A DNA stretch of 63,222 bases, from contig CANQDT010000011.1 of the NCBI GenBank assembly GCA_947593735.1, positions 1 through 63,222 on the forward strand. Direction: 5' to 3'. The DNA is from an uncultured Lachnospiraceae bacterium (GTDB lineage: Bacteria; Bacillota; Clostridia; Lachnospirales; Lachnospiraceae). Under the pieces are notes generated by a model, which did not search any database, was not told the origin of the DNA, and saw only the letters and a list, made by a program, of their open reading frames with translations. Both the position numbers and the translations under genes were made by a program. Below, piece by piece: positions 44,185-53,830 of the stretch; position 1 is the first letter of the stretch, and each line of letters starts with the position of its first letter.

Positions 44185-45675
44185 TCAGCGCAATCCGAGG
44201 ATGCGCTCTACAACCTCCTGCATCTGTTCTTTCCCGCAGACGGTATCGTGCAACACCGGCGCGCTCCGGATCTCATCGATCGCGCGCGGAACCGGCACTC
44301 CGGACAGCCGATGCAGCTCGTCGACCAGTTCAAAATCGCTTTTGCTGTCATAAGCCGGATCGATCGCCGTCATGACCGCCCTCGTAAATTTGTACGGGCT
44401 CGCCGTGGACGCAATGACAGTCGGCGTAGGATCTCCAGTCTCCGCCGCGTATTTCTTATATGCTTTCGCCGCGACCGCCGTATGAGTATCCATAATATAA
44501 TCCGCCGCTTCGTAGACTTCGCGGATGACTTCCGCCGTCTCTTCCTCGCTGGCGTATTTCCCGACAAAATCAGACAACTGCTCCCTCATCTCCGGCGTGA
44601 TCGTATAAATGCCCTTTTCAGACAGGTCATTCATAAACTGCAGGTTCTTCCGCGCATCCTCCCCGGCGATCCGGTAGATCAGGCGTTCCAGGTTGCTCGA
44701 GATCAGAATATCCATGGAGGGAGACGACGTCAGGATAAACTCCCGGTTCCGGTCGTACCGTCCCGTCTCAAAAAAGTCATATAATACTTTATTCTCATTG
44801 GAAGCGCAGACAAGCTTCGCGATCGGGATCCCCATATTCTTTGCGTAAAACGCGGCGAGGATATTGCCGAAATTCCCGGTCGGGACTACGACATTGATCG
44901 GTTCCCCGTTCCGGATCCTGCCTTTCGCGACCATCTGGGCATACGCGTATACATAGTATACAACCTGCGGCACCAGCCGACCGACATTGATCGAATTTGC
45001 AGAGCTGAACTGATACCCCGCCCGGTCCATGGCGCTGCACAGCTCCCGGTTGTTGAACATCTGCTTCACCCCGGTCTGCGCGTCGTCAAAATTGCCGTGA
45101 ATGCCGATCACATACGTATTATCCCCCTTCTGGGTCACCATCTGTTTTTCCTGGATGGGGCTCACGCCGTTTTTGGGATAAAAGACGATGATCCGCGTCC
45201 CGGGCACATCGGCAAAACCGGCAAGCGCCGCTTTTCCGGTATCGCCGGACGTCGCGGTCAGGATCACGATTTCATTTGTGACATGGTTCTTCTTCGCCGA
45301 CGTCGTCAGCAGATACGGCAGGATCGACAGCGCCATATCCTTAAACGCGATCGTCGCCCCATGGAACAGCTCCAGATAATTCGCTCCGTCCTTCTCCACA
45401 AGGGGAGCGATCAGCGGCGTGTCAAATTTGGAATCATACGCGCTGCGGATGCAGTATCTTAATTCTTCATCCGTAAAATCCGTCAGGAACAGCTTCATGA
45501 CTTCATAAGCCACCTGCTGATAATCCATCCGGGCAAGCTCCTCCACCGGGACGTCGAGCGCCGGGATCGTTTCCGGGACAAACAACCCGCCCTGGTCGGC
45601 AAGCCCCTTTAAGATCGCCTGCGACGCCGTTACCTTCTCATCGTTATTTCTTGTGCTTTTGTATAACAGATTCAT
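44185..45675 (-). CDS. thrC: Threonine synthase
   Basis: A 496-residue PLP enzyme converting O-phosphohomoserine to threonine, of the longer class. The PLP lysine is in HGATIAFKDMALSIL (near residue 110). The glycine loop ATSGDTGKAALAGF and VVPTGNFGNILAAFYAK bind the cofactor phosphate. AAAAAGGAG precedes the ATG. It has its own promoter and is convergent with the AraC gene, with only 6 nt between stops and no clear terminator between them. No other threonine genes are adjacent. Confidence 0.97.
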   Translation of the reverse strand: MNLLYKSTRNNDEKVTASQAILKGLADQGGLFVPETIPALDVPVEELARMDYQQVAYEVMKLFLTDFTDEELRYCIRSAYDSKFDTPLIAPLVEKDGANYLELFHGATIAFKDMALSILPYLLTTSAKKNHVTNEIVILTATSGDTGKAALAGFADVPGTRIIVFYPKNGVSPIQEKQMVTQKGDNTYVIGIHGNFDDAQTGVKQMFNNRELCSAMDRAGYQFSSANSINVGRLVPQVVYYVYAYAQMVAKGRIRNGEPINVVVPTGNFGNILAAFYAKNMGIPIAKLVCASNENKVLYDFFETGRYDRNREFILTSSPSMDILISSNLERLIYRIAGEDARKNLQFMNDLSEKGIYTITPEMREQLSDFVGKYASEEETAEVIREVYEAADYIMDTHTAVAAKAYKKYAAETGDPTPTVIASTASPYKFTRAVMTAIDPAYDSKSDFELVDELHRLSGVPVPRAIDEIRSAPVLHDTVCGKEQMQEVVERILGLR

Positions 45676-45722
45676 AAGAATTCTCCTTTTTATCCCTGAA
45701 TGACATATTTCAATCAGGAGTT

Positions 45723-45751
45723 ATTGTATCCTTTTCATTTTGAAATTGCAA
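45723..45751 (-). promoter_or_regulatory. Predicted promoter of thrC
   Basis: TTGCAA (45746-45751), 17 nt, TACAAT (45723-45728) on the minus strand, about 40 nt upstream of the start codon. No T-box or other riboswitch signature is seen in the short leader. Confidence 0.55.
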
Positions 45752-45760
45752 GAGCTTTCT

Positions 45761-46432
45761 CTACCGGAAAAACTCATGATCCTCATATTTGAACAGATAA
45801 GTCAGTTCCTGGTCGAACCATCGGACATTTTCCGGGGAGGAATGTTTTCTCGCCATGAAATAGAGCGCGCCTTTGGATCTGTCTTCCCCGGACAGTGCCC
45901 TCGCGACGGCGCGTTTGCTTTTTCCGGACACCCGAACCTTGTAATATCGTCCGTCGCTGACAGGGGAAAACTGCGTCACATTCCCATCCGATTCAAAGAT
46001 CACATCCGTGATCGTATCCGGAAAATTCCGGTCCCGCATCCGATTTAACACGACATTGGCAACCAGGAGCCTGGAGTTCTCATTCAGACCGGTCGCCTCC
46101 GCCTCCACGATCCTGCAGAGGGAACGGATGTCTTCTTTTGTCACGGGATTTCCCTGAAATGTCATGACTGTCTCGTCTTTTGTTTTCAACGCCATCTGCA
46201 ATTTTTTCTTCTTTTTTCCGGTACTCGCTGCCTGCCTGTCCTGCTCCGCCTGATCCAGAAGCTCCGCGTCGTCGATCAGCTTCATGATCCGCTCCTGCTC
46301 CGCGGTGAGCCTGCTGACCCTGCGGTTATACAGGGTCAGAAATACGATCAGGAGAATCGCGAAAAAAATGACGATCCGCAACTGCAATTCCGCTTTCCGG
46401 GAAATCTTTTTTCCCGCCCTTCTATCACTCAT
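45761..46432 (-). CDS. Membrane-anchored SleB-type cell wall hydrolase
   Basis: A 223-residue protein with one transmembrane helix near residues 17-35. Its C-terminal Hydrolase_2 (SleB/CwlJ-like) domain covers about residues 110-223. The catalytic Glu is in CRIVEAEATGL. ANVVLNRM, TQFSPVSDG and the C-terminal ALYFM segment match the family. It may act in spore cortex or vegetative wall remodelling. The ATG at 46432 with AGGAGG 5 nt upstream is chosen; the frame continues upstream over a leader with alternative hairpins. It lies downstream of rnpB with no terminator seen between. Confidence 0.88.
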   Translation of the reverse strand: MSDRRAGKKISRKAELQLRIVIFFAILLIVFLTLYNRRVSRLTAEQERIMKLIDDAELLDQAEQDRQAASTGKKKKKLQMALKTKDETVMTFQGNPVTKEDIRSLCRIVEAEATGLNENSRLLVANVVLNRMRDRNFPDTITDVIFESDGNVTQFSPVSDGRYYKVRVSGKSKRAVARALSGEDRSKGALYFMARKHSSPENVRWFDQELTYLFKYEDHEFFR

Positions 46433-46584
46433 ACGCTCCTCCTGCGCCGCGATGTCTTTTTTCGGAACGAGGTTCATCCGTCCCGCTGCCCCTTTGTCTC
46501 TCCGGCAGAAAAAGGGGCGCTGTTCCTTCGATCGTTCCATCTTCCGCAAACAACACCCCTTTGTTCCTGTTCTGTTTTATGATC

Positions 46585-46932
46585 AATGAGTCAGACGATA
46601 AGCCGGGTTATGTCGTTGAGTGGTCATCTATCTCGACTTACTGTTACCAGCAAGCTCCAGCGACCTACCTGAAAGCGAGACGGGCAGCCTCATAGCTTTC
46701 CTTTGGTCTTGCTTCGAGTGGGGTTTACACAGCCTGCCCTGTTACCAGGACAGCGGTGAGCTCTTACCTCGCCATTCCACCCTTACCAGCATAGCATATG
46801 CTGGCGGTATCTTTTCTATTGCACTTGCCTGGGAGTCACCTCCACCGGACGTTATCCGGCACCCTGCCCTGTGAAGCCCGGACTTTCCTCACCTGCCGCT
46901 TTGCGCAGGCGCGACCACCTGTCTGACTCAAA
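46585..46932 (-). ncRNA. rnpB: RNase P RNA, type A
   Basis: The catalytic RNA of RNase P, about 348 nt on the minus strand. The ends GAGTCAGAC and GTCTGACTC pair as helix P1. The universal core GAGGAAAGTCCGGGCT lies near the 5' end, ACAGGGCAGGGTGCC follows, and the 3' end has the CCGGCTTATCGTC element. The organisation looks type A, which is usual in Clostridia. The 5' end lies only about 3 nt after the yajC stop and I see no promoter just upstream. Confidence 0.95.
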
Positions 46933-46935
46933 CGA

Positions 46936-47268
46936 TCATTTGTCTTCCTGTTCGTCTGTCTCCGCGGAAGGGTCCTGCGCCCTTTCCACCTGGACGATCG
47001 CGGATTTCTGCATCGGGATCCTGCAGTTTTTGTTATTTCCAAATTCTACGATCACCGTATCTCCCATTACGTCGAGAACGACCCCGTAAAACCCGCTGGA
47101 CGTCAAAACGCTGTCCCCCGCTTTCAGAGAACTCTGAAGCGCCGACATCTCTTTCTGCTGCTTTCTCTGAGGACGGATCAGCAAAAAGTAAAAGACCGCG
47201 ATGATCACGACCATATAGATGATGAAAAAGGCGTTTCCTCCTCCGCTCGTCTGTGACAAATAAGCCAT
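46936..47268 (-). CDS. yajC: Preprotein translocase accessory subunit YajC
   Basis: A 110-residue single-span membrane protein associated with SecDF. One N-terminal helix (about residues 14-32) ends FLLIRPQRKQQKE, the family signature. A small cytoplasmic SH3-like barrel follows with GDSVLTSSGFYGVVLDVMGDTVIVEFG, and an acidic tail. It follows tgt by 19 nt, the usual order, but secD/secF do not follow here; rnpB does. Confidence 0.96.
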   Translation of the reverse strand: MAYLSQTSGGGNAFFIIYMVVIIAVFYFLLIRPQRKQQKEMSALQSSLKAGDSVLTSSGFYGVVLDVMGDTVIVEFGNNKNCRIPMQKSAIVQVERAQDPSAETDEQEDK

Positions 47269-47287
47269 GTTTCTTTCCTCCGTTTCA

Positions 47288-48427
47288 TTATTGTCCCTGT
47301 TCCGAAAAGCCTTCCAGTTTCGCTTTCTTGTAGGACTGGAACCGCCCGTCTTCGATCGACTGGCGGATCTCTTCCATCATAGTATTATAAAAATACAAAT
47401 TATGCAAGACCCCTAATCGATATCCGAGCATTTCTTTTGCTTTCAGAAGGTGCCGGATGTACGCCCGCGAATAATTCCGGCATGCCGGACAGCCGCAGCC
47501 TTCCTCGATCGGGCGGCTGTCTTCCCTGTATTTTTCGTTGAACAGATTGATCTTGCCATGATTGGTATACATATGCCCGTGCCTGCCGTTCCGGGACGGG
47601 TAAACGCAGTCGAAGAAATCAACGCCCCGTTCCACCGCTTCCAGAATGTTTGCCGGCGTCCCGACGCCCATCAGGTAGATCGGTTTGTTTTCCGGCAGAT
47701 GCGGCACGACGCAGTCAAGGATGTGATACATTTCTTCATGGCTTTCCCCTACTGCCAGCCCTCCGATGGCGTATCCGGGCAGGTCAAGCTCCGCGATCCG
47801 CTCCGCATGGTCAATGCGGATATCCTCATAGATCGCCCCCTGATTGATGCCAAACAGGAGCTGGTCCCGGTTGATCGTATCCTCCATCGAATTGAGCCGC
47901 TCCATTTCATCTCTGCACCGCACGAGCCAGCGGTACGTGCGCGCCACGGACTGTTCCACATAAGACCGCTCCGCAAGAGCGGGCGGGCACTCGTCGAACG
48001 CCATGGCGATCGTGCTGGCGAGATTTGACTGGATCCGCATACTCTCCTCCGGTCCCATAAAGATCTTTTTCCCGTCGATATGGGAATGAAAAAATACGCC
48101 TTCCTCTTTTATCTTACGGAGATCAGCCAGGGAAAAGACCTGGAATCCGCCCGAATCGGTCAGGATCGGCTTGTCCCAGTTCATGAACCGGTGCAGACCG
48201 CCCAGCCTTCTGATCAGGTCGTCTCCGGGCCGCACATGCAGGTGATACGTATTGGACAGTTCCACCTGCGTTTTCAGTTCCTTCAGGTCCACTGTGCTGA
48301 CGGCGCCCTTGATCGCCGCCGCAGTCCCCACATTCATGAAGACCGGCGTCTCGATCACCCCATGCACCGTCGTAAACCTTCCTCTTCTGGCTTTTCCGTC
48401 TTTTTTCAGCAATTCATACATACTCAT
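47288..48427 (-). CDS. tgt: tRNA-guanine transglycosylase
   Basis: A 379-residue enzyme that exchanges G34 for preQ1 in GUN-anticodon tRNAs. The TIM barrel has LTDSGGFQVFSL with its active-site Asp, YAIGGLAVGES for base binding and FDCVYPSRNGRHG with the nucleophilic Asp. The zinc site is CGCPACRNYSRAYIRHL. It overlaps aroC by 4 bp (ATGA). Confidence 0.97.
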   Translation of the reverse strand: MSMYELLKKDGKARRGRFTTVHGVIETPVFMNVGTAAAIKGAVSTVDLKELKTQVELSNTYHLHVRPGDDLIRRLGGLHRFMNWDKPILTDSGGFQVFSLADLRKIKEEGVFFHSHIDGKKIFMGPEESMRIQSNLASTIAMAFDECPPALAERSYVEQSVARTYRWLVRCRDEMERLNSMEDTINRDQLLFGINQGAIYEDIRIDHAERIAELDLPGYAIGGLAVGESHEEMYHILDCVVPHLPENKPIYLMGVGTPANILEAVERGVDFFDCVYPSRNGRHGHMYTNHGKINLFNEKYREDSRPIEEGCGCPACRNYSRAYIRHLLKAKEMLGYRLGVLHNLYFYNTMMEEIRQSIEDGRFQSYKKAKLEGFSEQGQ

Positions 48428-49518
48428 AGGATCCTCTTCAGCTTATCCATGGTGGGAACCGCCCCTTCCAGCAGGGCATCCGCAAGCGTTATCGCCGCCA
48501 TCGCCTCCACGACAACGACCGCCCGCGGGACGATCACCGGATCGTGTCTGCCTGTCATGCGGAGCAGGGTTTCCTCCCCATCCCGATTGACGGTCTGCTG
48601 CTCCCTGCCGATGGAGGGCGTCGGTTTGACTGCCGCCCGCAAAAGGATCTCCGATCCGTCGCTGATCCCTCCCAGGATGCCGCCCGCGTGATTGGTCCTT
48701 TTGCATATCCGTCCATCCTGCGCGGAAAAAGAATCATTGTTCTCACTTCCGGTCCGGCTTGCCGCGAGGAACCCGTCCCCGATCTCGACCCCTTTCACCG
48801 CGCCGATCGACATAACCGCCTGCGCGAGCTTCGCGTCCAGTTTATGAAAGACCGGTTCTCCGTATCCGGCAGGAAATCCCTGGATCCGACACTCGATCAC
48901 GCCGCCCGCCGAATCCTGTTTCCGCATCAACTCTTCCATATAGGAAGCGGCATGCTCCGCCGCTCCGGCGTCCGGCATAAAAAACGGATTGCGGCTGATT
49001 TCGTCATAATCCATCCTGCTCTCGTCCGCCTGAACCGGACCGATGGCCTTTGTATATGTAACGATCCGGATCCCACATTCCTGCAGGAGCCTGGAAGCGA
49101 CCGCGCCAGCCGCTACCCGTCCGACCGTCTCCCGCCCGGAGGAACGACCGCCGCCGCGATAATCGCGGATCCCGTACTTTGCCTCGAACGTATAATCCGC
49201 ATGTCCGGGTCGGAAGATATCCTTTACCCCAGAATAATCCGCCGAACGCTGATCCGTATTATAGACGATCAGGGAAATGGGCGTTCCGGTCGTCCTTCCT
49301 TCAAATACGCCGGACAGGATCTCCACCCGGTCGTCTTCCTTTCTCTTTGTCGTATACCGGCTCTGTCCCGGCTTTCTCCGATCCAGAAACGCCTGAACCT
49401 GTTCTTCACAAAGCTCCAGTCCGGCGGGGCATCCGTCCACAACGGCGCCCACTGCCTTACCGTGCGTCTCTCCCCATGTAGTAACCTGAAATCTGTTTCC
49501 AGTCGTTGACCCTGCCAT
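48424..49518 (-). CDS. aroC: Chorismate synthase
   Basis: A 364-residue FMN-dependent enzyme for the last step of the shikimate pathway. Family signatures are GETHGKAVGAVVDGCPAG near the start, the Arg-rich DYRGGGRSSGRETVGRVAAGA, and the C-terminal GRHDPVIVPRAVVVVEAM. It is complete. AAAAGGAG precedes the ATG. Other aro genes are not adjacent. Confidence 0.98.
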   Translation of the reverse strand: MAGSTTGNRFQVTTWGETHGKAVGAVVDGCPAGLELCEEQVQAFLDRRKPGQSRYTTKRKEDDRVEILSGVFEGRTTGTPISLIVYNTDQRSADYSGVKDIFRPGHADYTFEAKYGIRDYRGGGRSSGRETVGRVAAGAVASRLLQECGIRIVTYTKAIGPVQADESRMDYDEISRNPFFMPDAGAAEHAASYMEELMRKQDSAGGVIECRIQGFPAGYGEPVFHKLDAKLAQAVMSIGAVKGVEIGDGFLAASRTGSENNDSFSAQDGRICKRTNHAGGILGGISDGSEILLRAAVKPTPSIGREQQTVNRDGEETLLRMTGRHDPVIVPRAVVVVEAMAAITLADALLEGAVPTMDKLKRIL

Positions 49519-49538
49519 TTGCGTTGACTCCTTTTCTC

Positions 49539-51146
49539 TTATACATCAAAACAGCTTCCGCCGATAAATTCTTTGATAATGGAATTGCCCGGGATCGCGT
49601 TGCTGTCGATCCCGAGGAAATAATCCAAAAACTTCAGCAGGCGCTTCGCCTCCGGGTATTCCGGCGAATCTTTCGGCACCTGGAACAGAAGCGGCTCCGC
49701 GTACTGCTTCAATACCGCCAGTTCATAGATCATGCCGGAATTGAACATCACGTCCGCCTCCTCCTGGAACGGGAAGATATATTGTTCCTCCCCTTTGCGG
49801 ACGGACGGCCACCGCGCGATCGTATGGGCGGCGTCTTCGCCCCGGAATATCGCGTCCCGCACCATCCTGCGGATCTCCCTTCCGTCCGTCGTAGGCACCC
49901 GGTTGTGTTCATCCACATTTAACATCGTCAGCGCGCTGATATAGATCCGGAACTTTTCTTTCTCATCAATAAACGACGTCAGTTCCGGATTCAGCCCATG
50001 GATCCCCTCGATGACAAGGACGTCGTTGTCCCCCATCGCGGTCACTTCCTGCCCGTACTCCCTCTTGCCGGTCAGAAAATTGTAATGGGGCAGGTTCACG
50101 GCTTTCCCCTGGAGCAGGGCGTTCATATCTTCATTAAACTGCCTGATATCAAGGACGTTCAGCTTCTCATAATCCTTTGTCCCATCCGGCTCCGCCGGGA
50201 TCCGGTCCCGCTCAATAAAATAATTGTCAAGGCCGATCGGGTGCGGCTGCTTTCCATGTACCCTCAGCTGTATACTCAGGCGGTGGGAAAACGTCGTCTT
50301 CCCGGAAGACGACGGTCCCGCGATCAGGACGATCCTCTTATTTTCTTCCACGATCCGGTCGGCGATCTCCGCCAGCTTTTTCTCCTGCAGCGCTTCCTGG
50401 ACAAGAACAAGCTCGCTGACTTTTCCTTCTACGATCATTTGGTTCAGCGCCCCGACCGTATCTCCGCCCAGCGTGCGGCTCCAGTCCCTTGATTCTTTCA
50501 GGGTACGGTACAGCTTCGGCCGTTCCTGAAATTCCGGTATCTGCCGGGGATTCTGCCGTTCCGGCAGGATCAGTACGAATCCGTCGCCGTATAGCTTTAG
50601 ATCGAACAGGTCGATACAGTCTGTATTCGGCGCCATATATCCGTAAAAATAATCTTCATAGCCTTCCAGCCGGTATACATTGGTCGTCGACGCCCTGCGG
50701 TATTTAAACAGCTTTTCTTTGTCATACATATGATGCTTGTGGAACCTGGCGATGGCTTCCTCCGTCGTAATGACCTGCTTCTCGATCGGAATGGCAGCGC
50801 GGCTCAGCTCCCTCATCCGGCTTTCAATGCGCTTCAGCAGGTCCTGATCCAGCTTCCGGTCTTCCATCTTCCACTCGCAATACTGCCCGACGCCGATGGA
50901 GTACATGACCTTGAGATTATCCATCCGTTCCCCGCCCACGACGTCGTACGCCGCTTTCAGCAACAGCAGCAGCGCGCTCCGGCGGTAACAGTCATATCCC
51001 ATTTTTTCCGCCGTCGTGACAAATTCCACCCGGCTCCCTTCCGGATAATGGTACATCAGTTCCCGGTATCTGCCGTTGACCATCGCGAGAATGATCGGAT
51101 ATTCATAATCTTTCTGCCGCTGCAGCGCCAGATCATACAATTTCAT
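49539..51146 (-). CDS. Nucleoside (uridine-type) kinase with TGS/ThrRS-like N-terminus
   Basis: A 535-residue P-loop kinase of the uridine/phosphoribulokinase family. Residues about 15-70 resemble a TGS domain and about 75-230 the second additional domain of threonyl-tRNA synthetase, including HKHH (136-139). The kinase part starts at about 270, with Walker A GPSSSGKTT (277-285) and DNYFIERDRIPAEPDG. Such fusions are common in Clostridia and are annotated as nucleoside kinases; the physiological substrate is not certain. It overlaps the Nif3-like gene by 14 bp. Confidence 0.88.
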   Translation of the reverse strand: MKLYDLALQRQKDYEYPIILAMVNGRYRELMYHYPEGSRVEFVTTAEKMGYDCYRRSALLLLLKAAYDVVGGERMDNLKVMYSIGVGQYCEWKMEDRKLDQDLLKRIESRMRELSRAAIPIEKQVITTEEAIARFHKHHMYDKEKLFKYRRASTTNVYRLEGYEDYFYGYMAPNTDCIDLFDLKLYGDGFVLILPERQNPRQIPEFQERPKLYRTLKESRDWSRTLGGDTVGALNQMIVEGKVSELVLVQEALQEKKLAEIADRIVEENKRIVLIAGPSSSGKTTFSHRLSIQLRVHGKQPHPIGLDNYFIERDRIPAEPDGTKDYEKLNVLDIRQFNEDMNALLQGKAVNLPHYNFLTGKREYGQEVTAMGDNDVLVIEGIHGLNPELTSFIDEKEKFRIYISALTMLNVDEHNRVPTTDGREIRRMVRDAIFRGEDAAHTIARWPSVRKGEEQYIFPFQEEADVMFNSGMIYELAVLKQYAEPLLFQVPKDSPEYPEAKRLLKFLDYFLGIDSNAIPGNSIIKEFIGGSCFDV

Positions 51147-51921
51147 AGGGTACTCCGCCTTCCCATGTAAGAATTTCTGCCTCCGGCGGCAAATGCCGGC
51201 TCAAATACTCTTTCATATATTCAATAAAAATATGCTCCAGCCCGTAATGTCCCGCATCAATGATCCCCATTCCCTGCTCAACCGCATCCAGTCCGTCATG
51301 ATGCCCGATATCACCGGTGATCAGCACATCGGCGCCCGCGTCCAGCGCTTTTCCGACCTCAGACTTTCCGGAGCCCGGGCAGACCGCGACCGTACGGATC
51401 TGCGCTTCCATCCTGCCATAGACAAGGACATGGGACAGGTCAAACGCTTTTTTGACGATTTCCGCCGTTTCCCTGAGAGAAACCGGCTGCTTCCAGGCTC
51501 CGACCCTGCCGATGCCCTCCGGCACGCCGGACGCTTCCGCGGTCACTTCCAGGGGAACCGTATCCTCCATCCGCAGCCGCGCCGCCGCGAGCTCCGCCAT
51601 TCCTCCCTTAATATCAAAATTCGTATGCATCGCGTAACAGGCGACCTTATTTTCCGCAAGCAGGAGCATCTTCCGTCCCGTCAGGGAACTGTCGTTCATT
51701 TGTTTCAAAGGCGAAAAGATCATCGGATGATGCGTCACGATCAGATCCGCGTTCTGTTCCACCGCATATGTAATACATTCTTCCGTCGCGTCCAACGCGA
51801 CGACGATCCTGCCGACCGCCTGATCCGCGCGCCCGACAAGCAAGCCGACGTTATCCCAACCGCAGGCGTATGCCGGCGGGGACAATTGTTCCAACTGCCG
51901 TATAATCTCACGACATACCAT
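51133..51921 (-). CDS. Nif3-like dinuclear metal-centre protein (YqfO family)
   Basis: A 262-residue protein of the GTP cyclohydrolase I type 2/NIF3 family. Metal-binding signatures are TVTHHPMIF-like IVTHHPMIFSP, AMHTNFD, and the C-terminal GDIGHHDGLDA with DAGHYGLEH. No PII-like insert is present, so it is the short form. The biochemical role is not settled for the family. It overlaps trmK by 14 bp, as in many Bacillota. Confidence 0.93.
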   Translation of the reverse strand: MVCREIIRQLEQLSPPAYACGWDNVGLLVGRADQAVGRIVVALDATEECITYAVEQNADLIVTHHPMIFSPLKQMNDSSLTGRKMLLLAENKVACYAMHTNFDIKGGMAELAAARLRMEDTVPLEVTAEASGVPEGIGRVGAWKQPVSLRETAEIVKKAFDLSHVLVYGRMEAQIRTVAVCPGSGKSEVGKALDAGADVLITGDIGHHDGLDAVEQGMGIIDAGHYGLEHIFIEYMKEYLSRHLPPEAEILTWEGGVPYEIV

Positions 51922-52606
51922 AATAATCCAACGCCTCCTCGATATAATCCAGATATTGCCCGACTTCGGGCAGCCTTTCCCTTGCCTGCTCCGTATCCGC
52001 TTTCAGCAGTTCCATGCCGATATTGCTGTAAATCCGCTTTTCTCTCTGTAAATATTCCAGCAGGACCGGATGGCGCTTTCTCAGCAGTTCTCCGCCGAAC
52101 TGATACTGGTACTCGTCATAATAAGACTGGAATCCGGGGATTGCCCGCATGGCGACATAAAACTTTCCGTCGTCCTTTACCATGTCTTCCTCCTCGATCC
52201 GGTATCCCATCTCATGGATAAAATGCCGCACCTTCGCCCACTCCGACTGCGGCTGCAGCACCAGCTCCTTTGGGGTTTTCAGCGCATGCCCTCCTTCGGA
52301 CAGGATGCGGACGATCAGTCCGCCGCCCATTCCAGCCAGGATGATGGTATCCGCTTCCCGGTCCCGCAGCTGCTTCAAGCCGTCCGACAGGCGCGTCTCT
52401 ATGAGCTTATGCATGCCATAGGCGTCAATATTCCGCCGGGCGATCTCGACCGGCCCGCGGTTGATATCCATGGCAATGGCGCGGGGGCAATGGCCGTGAC
52501 GGATCAGATGGATCGGCACATAGGCATGGTCCGTCCCGATATCCGCGACGACATTTCCATCCGTCACCATATGGCTGACCATTTCCATCCGCGCTGACAG
52601 GCTCAT
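51908..52606 (-). CDS. trmK: tRNA (adenine(22)-N1)-methyltransferase TrmK
   Basis: A 232-residue SAM methyltransferase expected to make m1A22 in tRNA. The Rossmann part has VADIGTDHAYVPIHL (SAM motif I), AMDINRGPVEIAR, and ILAGMGGGLIVRIL (the NPPY-like region is replaced, as in the family). The C-terminal part is a coiled coil. GGAGG lies 8 nt before the ATG. It follows rpoD by 35 nt. Confidence 0.94.
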   Translation of the reverse strand: MSLSARMEMVSHMVTDGNVVADIGTDHAYVPIHLIRHGHCPRAIAMDINRGPVEIARRNIDAYGMHKLIETRLSDGLKQLRDREADTIILAGMGGGLIVRILSEGGHALKTPKELVLQPQSEWAKVRHFIHEMGYRIEEEDMVKDDGKFYVAMRAIPGFQSYYDEYQYQFGGELLRKRHPVLLEYLQREKRIYSNIGMELLKADTEQARERLPEVGQYLDYIEEALDYYGMS

Positions 52607-52641
52607 TGCGATCGCCTCCTTCTTTTTTTCGTCCCTGCAGT

Positions 52642-53787
52642 TTAATCAAGGAAATCCTTGAGCTTCCGGCTTCTGCTCGGATGTCTCAGCTTCCGCAGCG
52701 CTTTCGCTTCGATCTGCCGGATACGCTCCCTTGTGACATTAAATTCTTTTCCTACTTCTTCGAGCGTCCGCGCCCGTCCGTCGTCCAGTCCGAACCGGAG
52801 GCGGAGCACTTTCTGTTCCCGCTCGGTCAGCGTTCCGAGCACCTCCACCAGCTGCTCCTTGAGCAGCGCGAACGCAGCCGCTTCCGCCGGGACGGGGACA
52901 TTCTCATCCTGGATAAAGTCGCCGAGATGGCTGTCCTCTTCCTCCCCGATCGGCGTCTCCAGAGACACCGGCTCCTGGGAAATTTTCAGGATCTCGCGCA
53001 CACGCTCCACCGGCATCCGCATCTCTTCCGCGATCTCCTCCGGCGTAGGTTCCCTGCCGAGTTCCTGAAGCAGCTGGCGGGAAACGCGGATCAGTTTATT
53101 GATCGTTTCCACCATATGCACCGGGATGCGGATCGTCCTCGCCTGGTCGGCGATGGCGCGGGTGATCGCCTGCCGGATCCACCAGGTCGCATATGTGCTG
53201 AATTTAAATCCTTTTCCGTAATCGAATTTCTCTACCGCCTTGATCAATCCAAGATTTCCCTCCTGGATCAGATCCAGAAACAACATTCCGCGTCCGACAT
53301 ACCGCTTCGCGATGCTGACGACCAGACGCAGGTTGGATTCCGCCAACTTTTTCTTTGCCTCTTCATCGCCGAGTTCCATTCTCTTCGCAAGCTCGATCTC
53401 CTCCTCCGCGGACAGAAGCGGCACCTTGCCGATCTCTTTTAAGTACATGCGGACCGGATCCTCGATGCTGATCCCGTCCGGAACAGACAGATCTTTCTCC
53501 AGCTCCTCAATCTCGCTGATCTCCTCCAGTTCCTCCTTCGGGATCTCATCATCATCGAAATCGAGCAGCATATCCACATCGTCGGCGCCCTCGGCAGGAA
53601 TGGTCATCACGTCTACGCCATTTGATTCCAGAAATTCTATGACCGCATCCATTTTTTCCGGACCAAAATCCGGAAAGCCCTTGAAAAACGTTTCCACTTC
53701 GCTCGTTTCCAGCACGTTCTTCTTTTTTTTGGCCATTTCCAATAACTCGTTCAATTTTGCGCTGAATTTCTCCATAGCTTCATCCAT
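52642..53787 (-). CDS. rpoD: Primary sigma factor RpoD (sigma-A)
   Basis: A 381-residue housekeeping sigma. Region 1.1 is reduced and acidic. Region 1.2 has [16 protein letters not shown]; region 2 has [24 protein letters not shown] and [13 protein letters not shown]; region 4.2 has [24 protein letters not shown] chose ATG 53787, since AAGGA lies 11 nt upstream and the protein then starts like related sigma-A proteins. In-frame ATGs at 53799 and 53838 have no usable ribosome site. It follows dnaG, the classic macromolecular-synthesis operon order. Confidence 0.97.
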   Translation of the reverse strand: MDEAMEKFSAKLNELLEMAKKKKNVLETSEVETFFKGFPDFGPEKMDAVIEFLESNGVDVMTIPAEGADDVDMLLDFDDDEIPKEELEEISEIEELEKDLSVPDGISIEDPVRMYLKEIGKVPLLSAEEEIELAKRMELGDEEAKKKLAESNLRLVVSIAKRYVGRGMLFLDLIQEGNLGLIKAVEKFDYGKGFKFSTYATWWIRQAITRAIADQARTIRIPVHMVETINKLIRVSRQLLQELGREPTPEEIAEEMRMPVERVREILKISQEPVSLETPIGEEEDSHLGDFIQDENVPVPAEAAAFALLKEQLVEVLGTLTEREQKVLRLRFGLDDGRARTLEEVGKEFNVTRERIRQIEAKALRKLRHPSRSRKLKDFLD

Positions 53788-53830
53788 TGTTGTTTCCATC
53801 CTTCCATTGGTAATATAAATTTTAACCATC

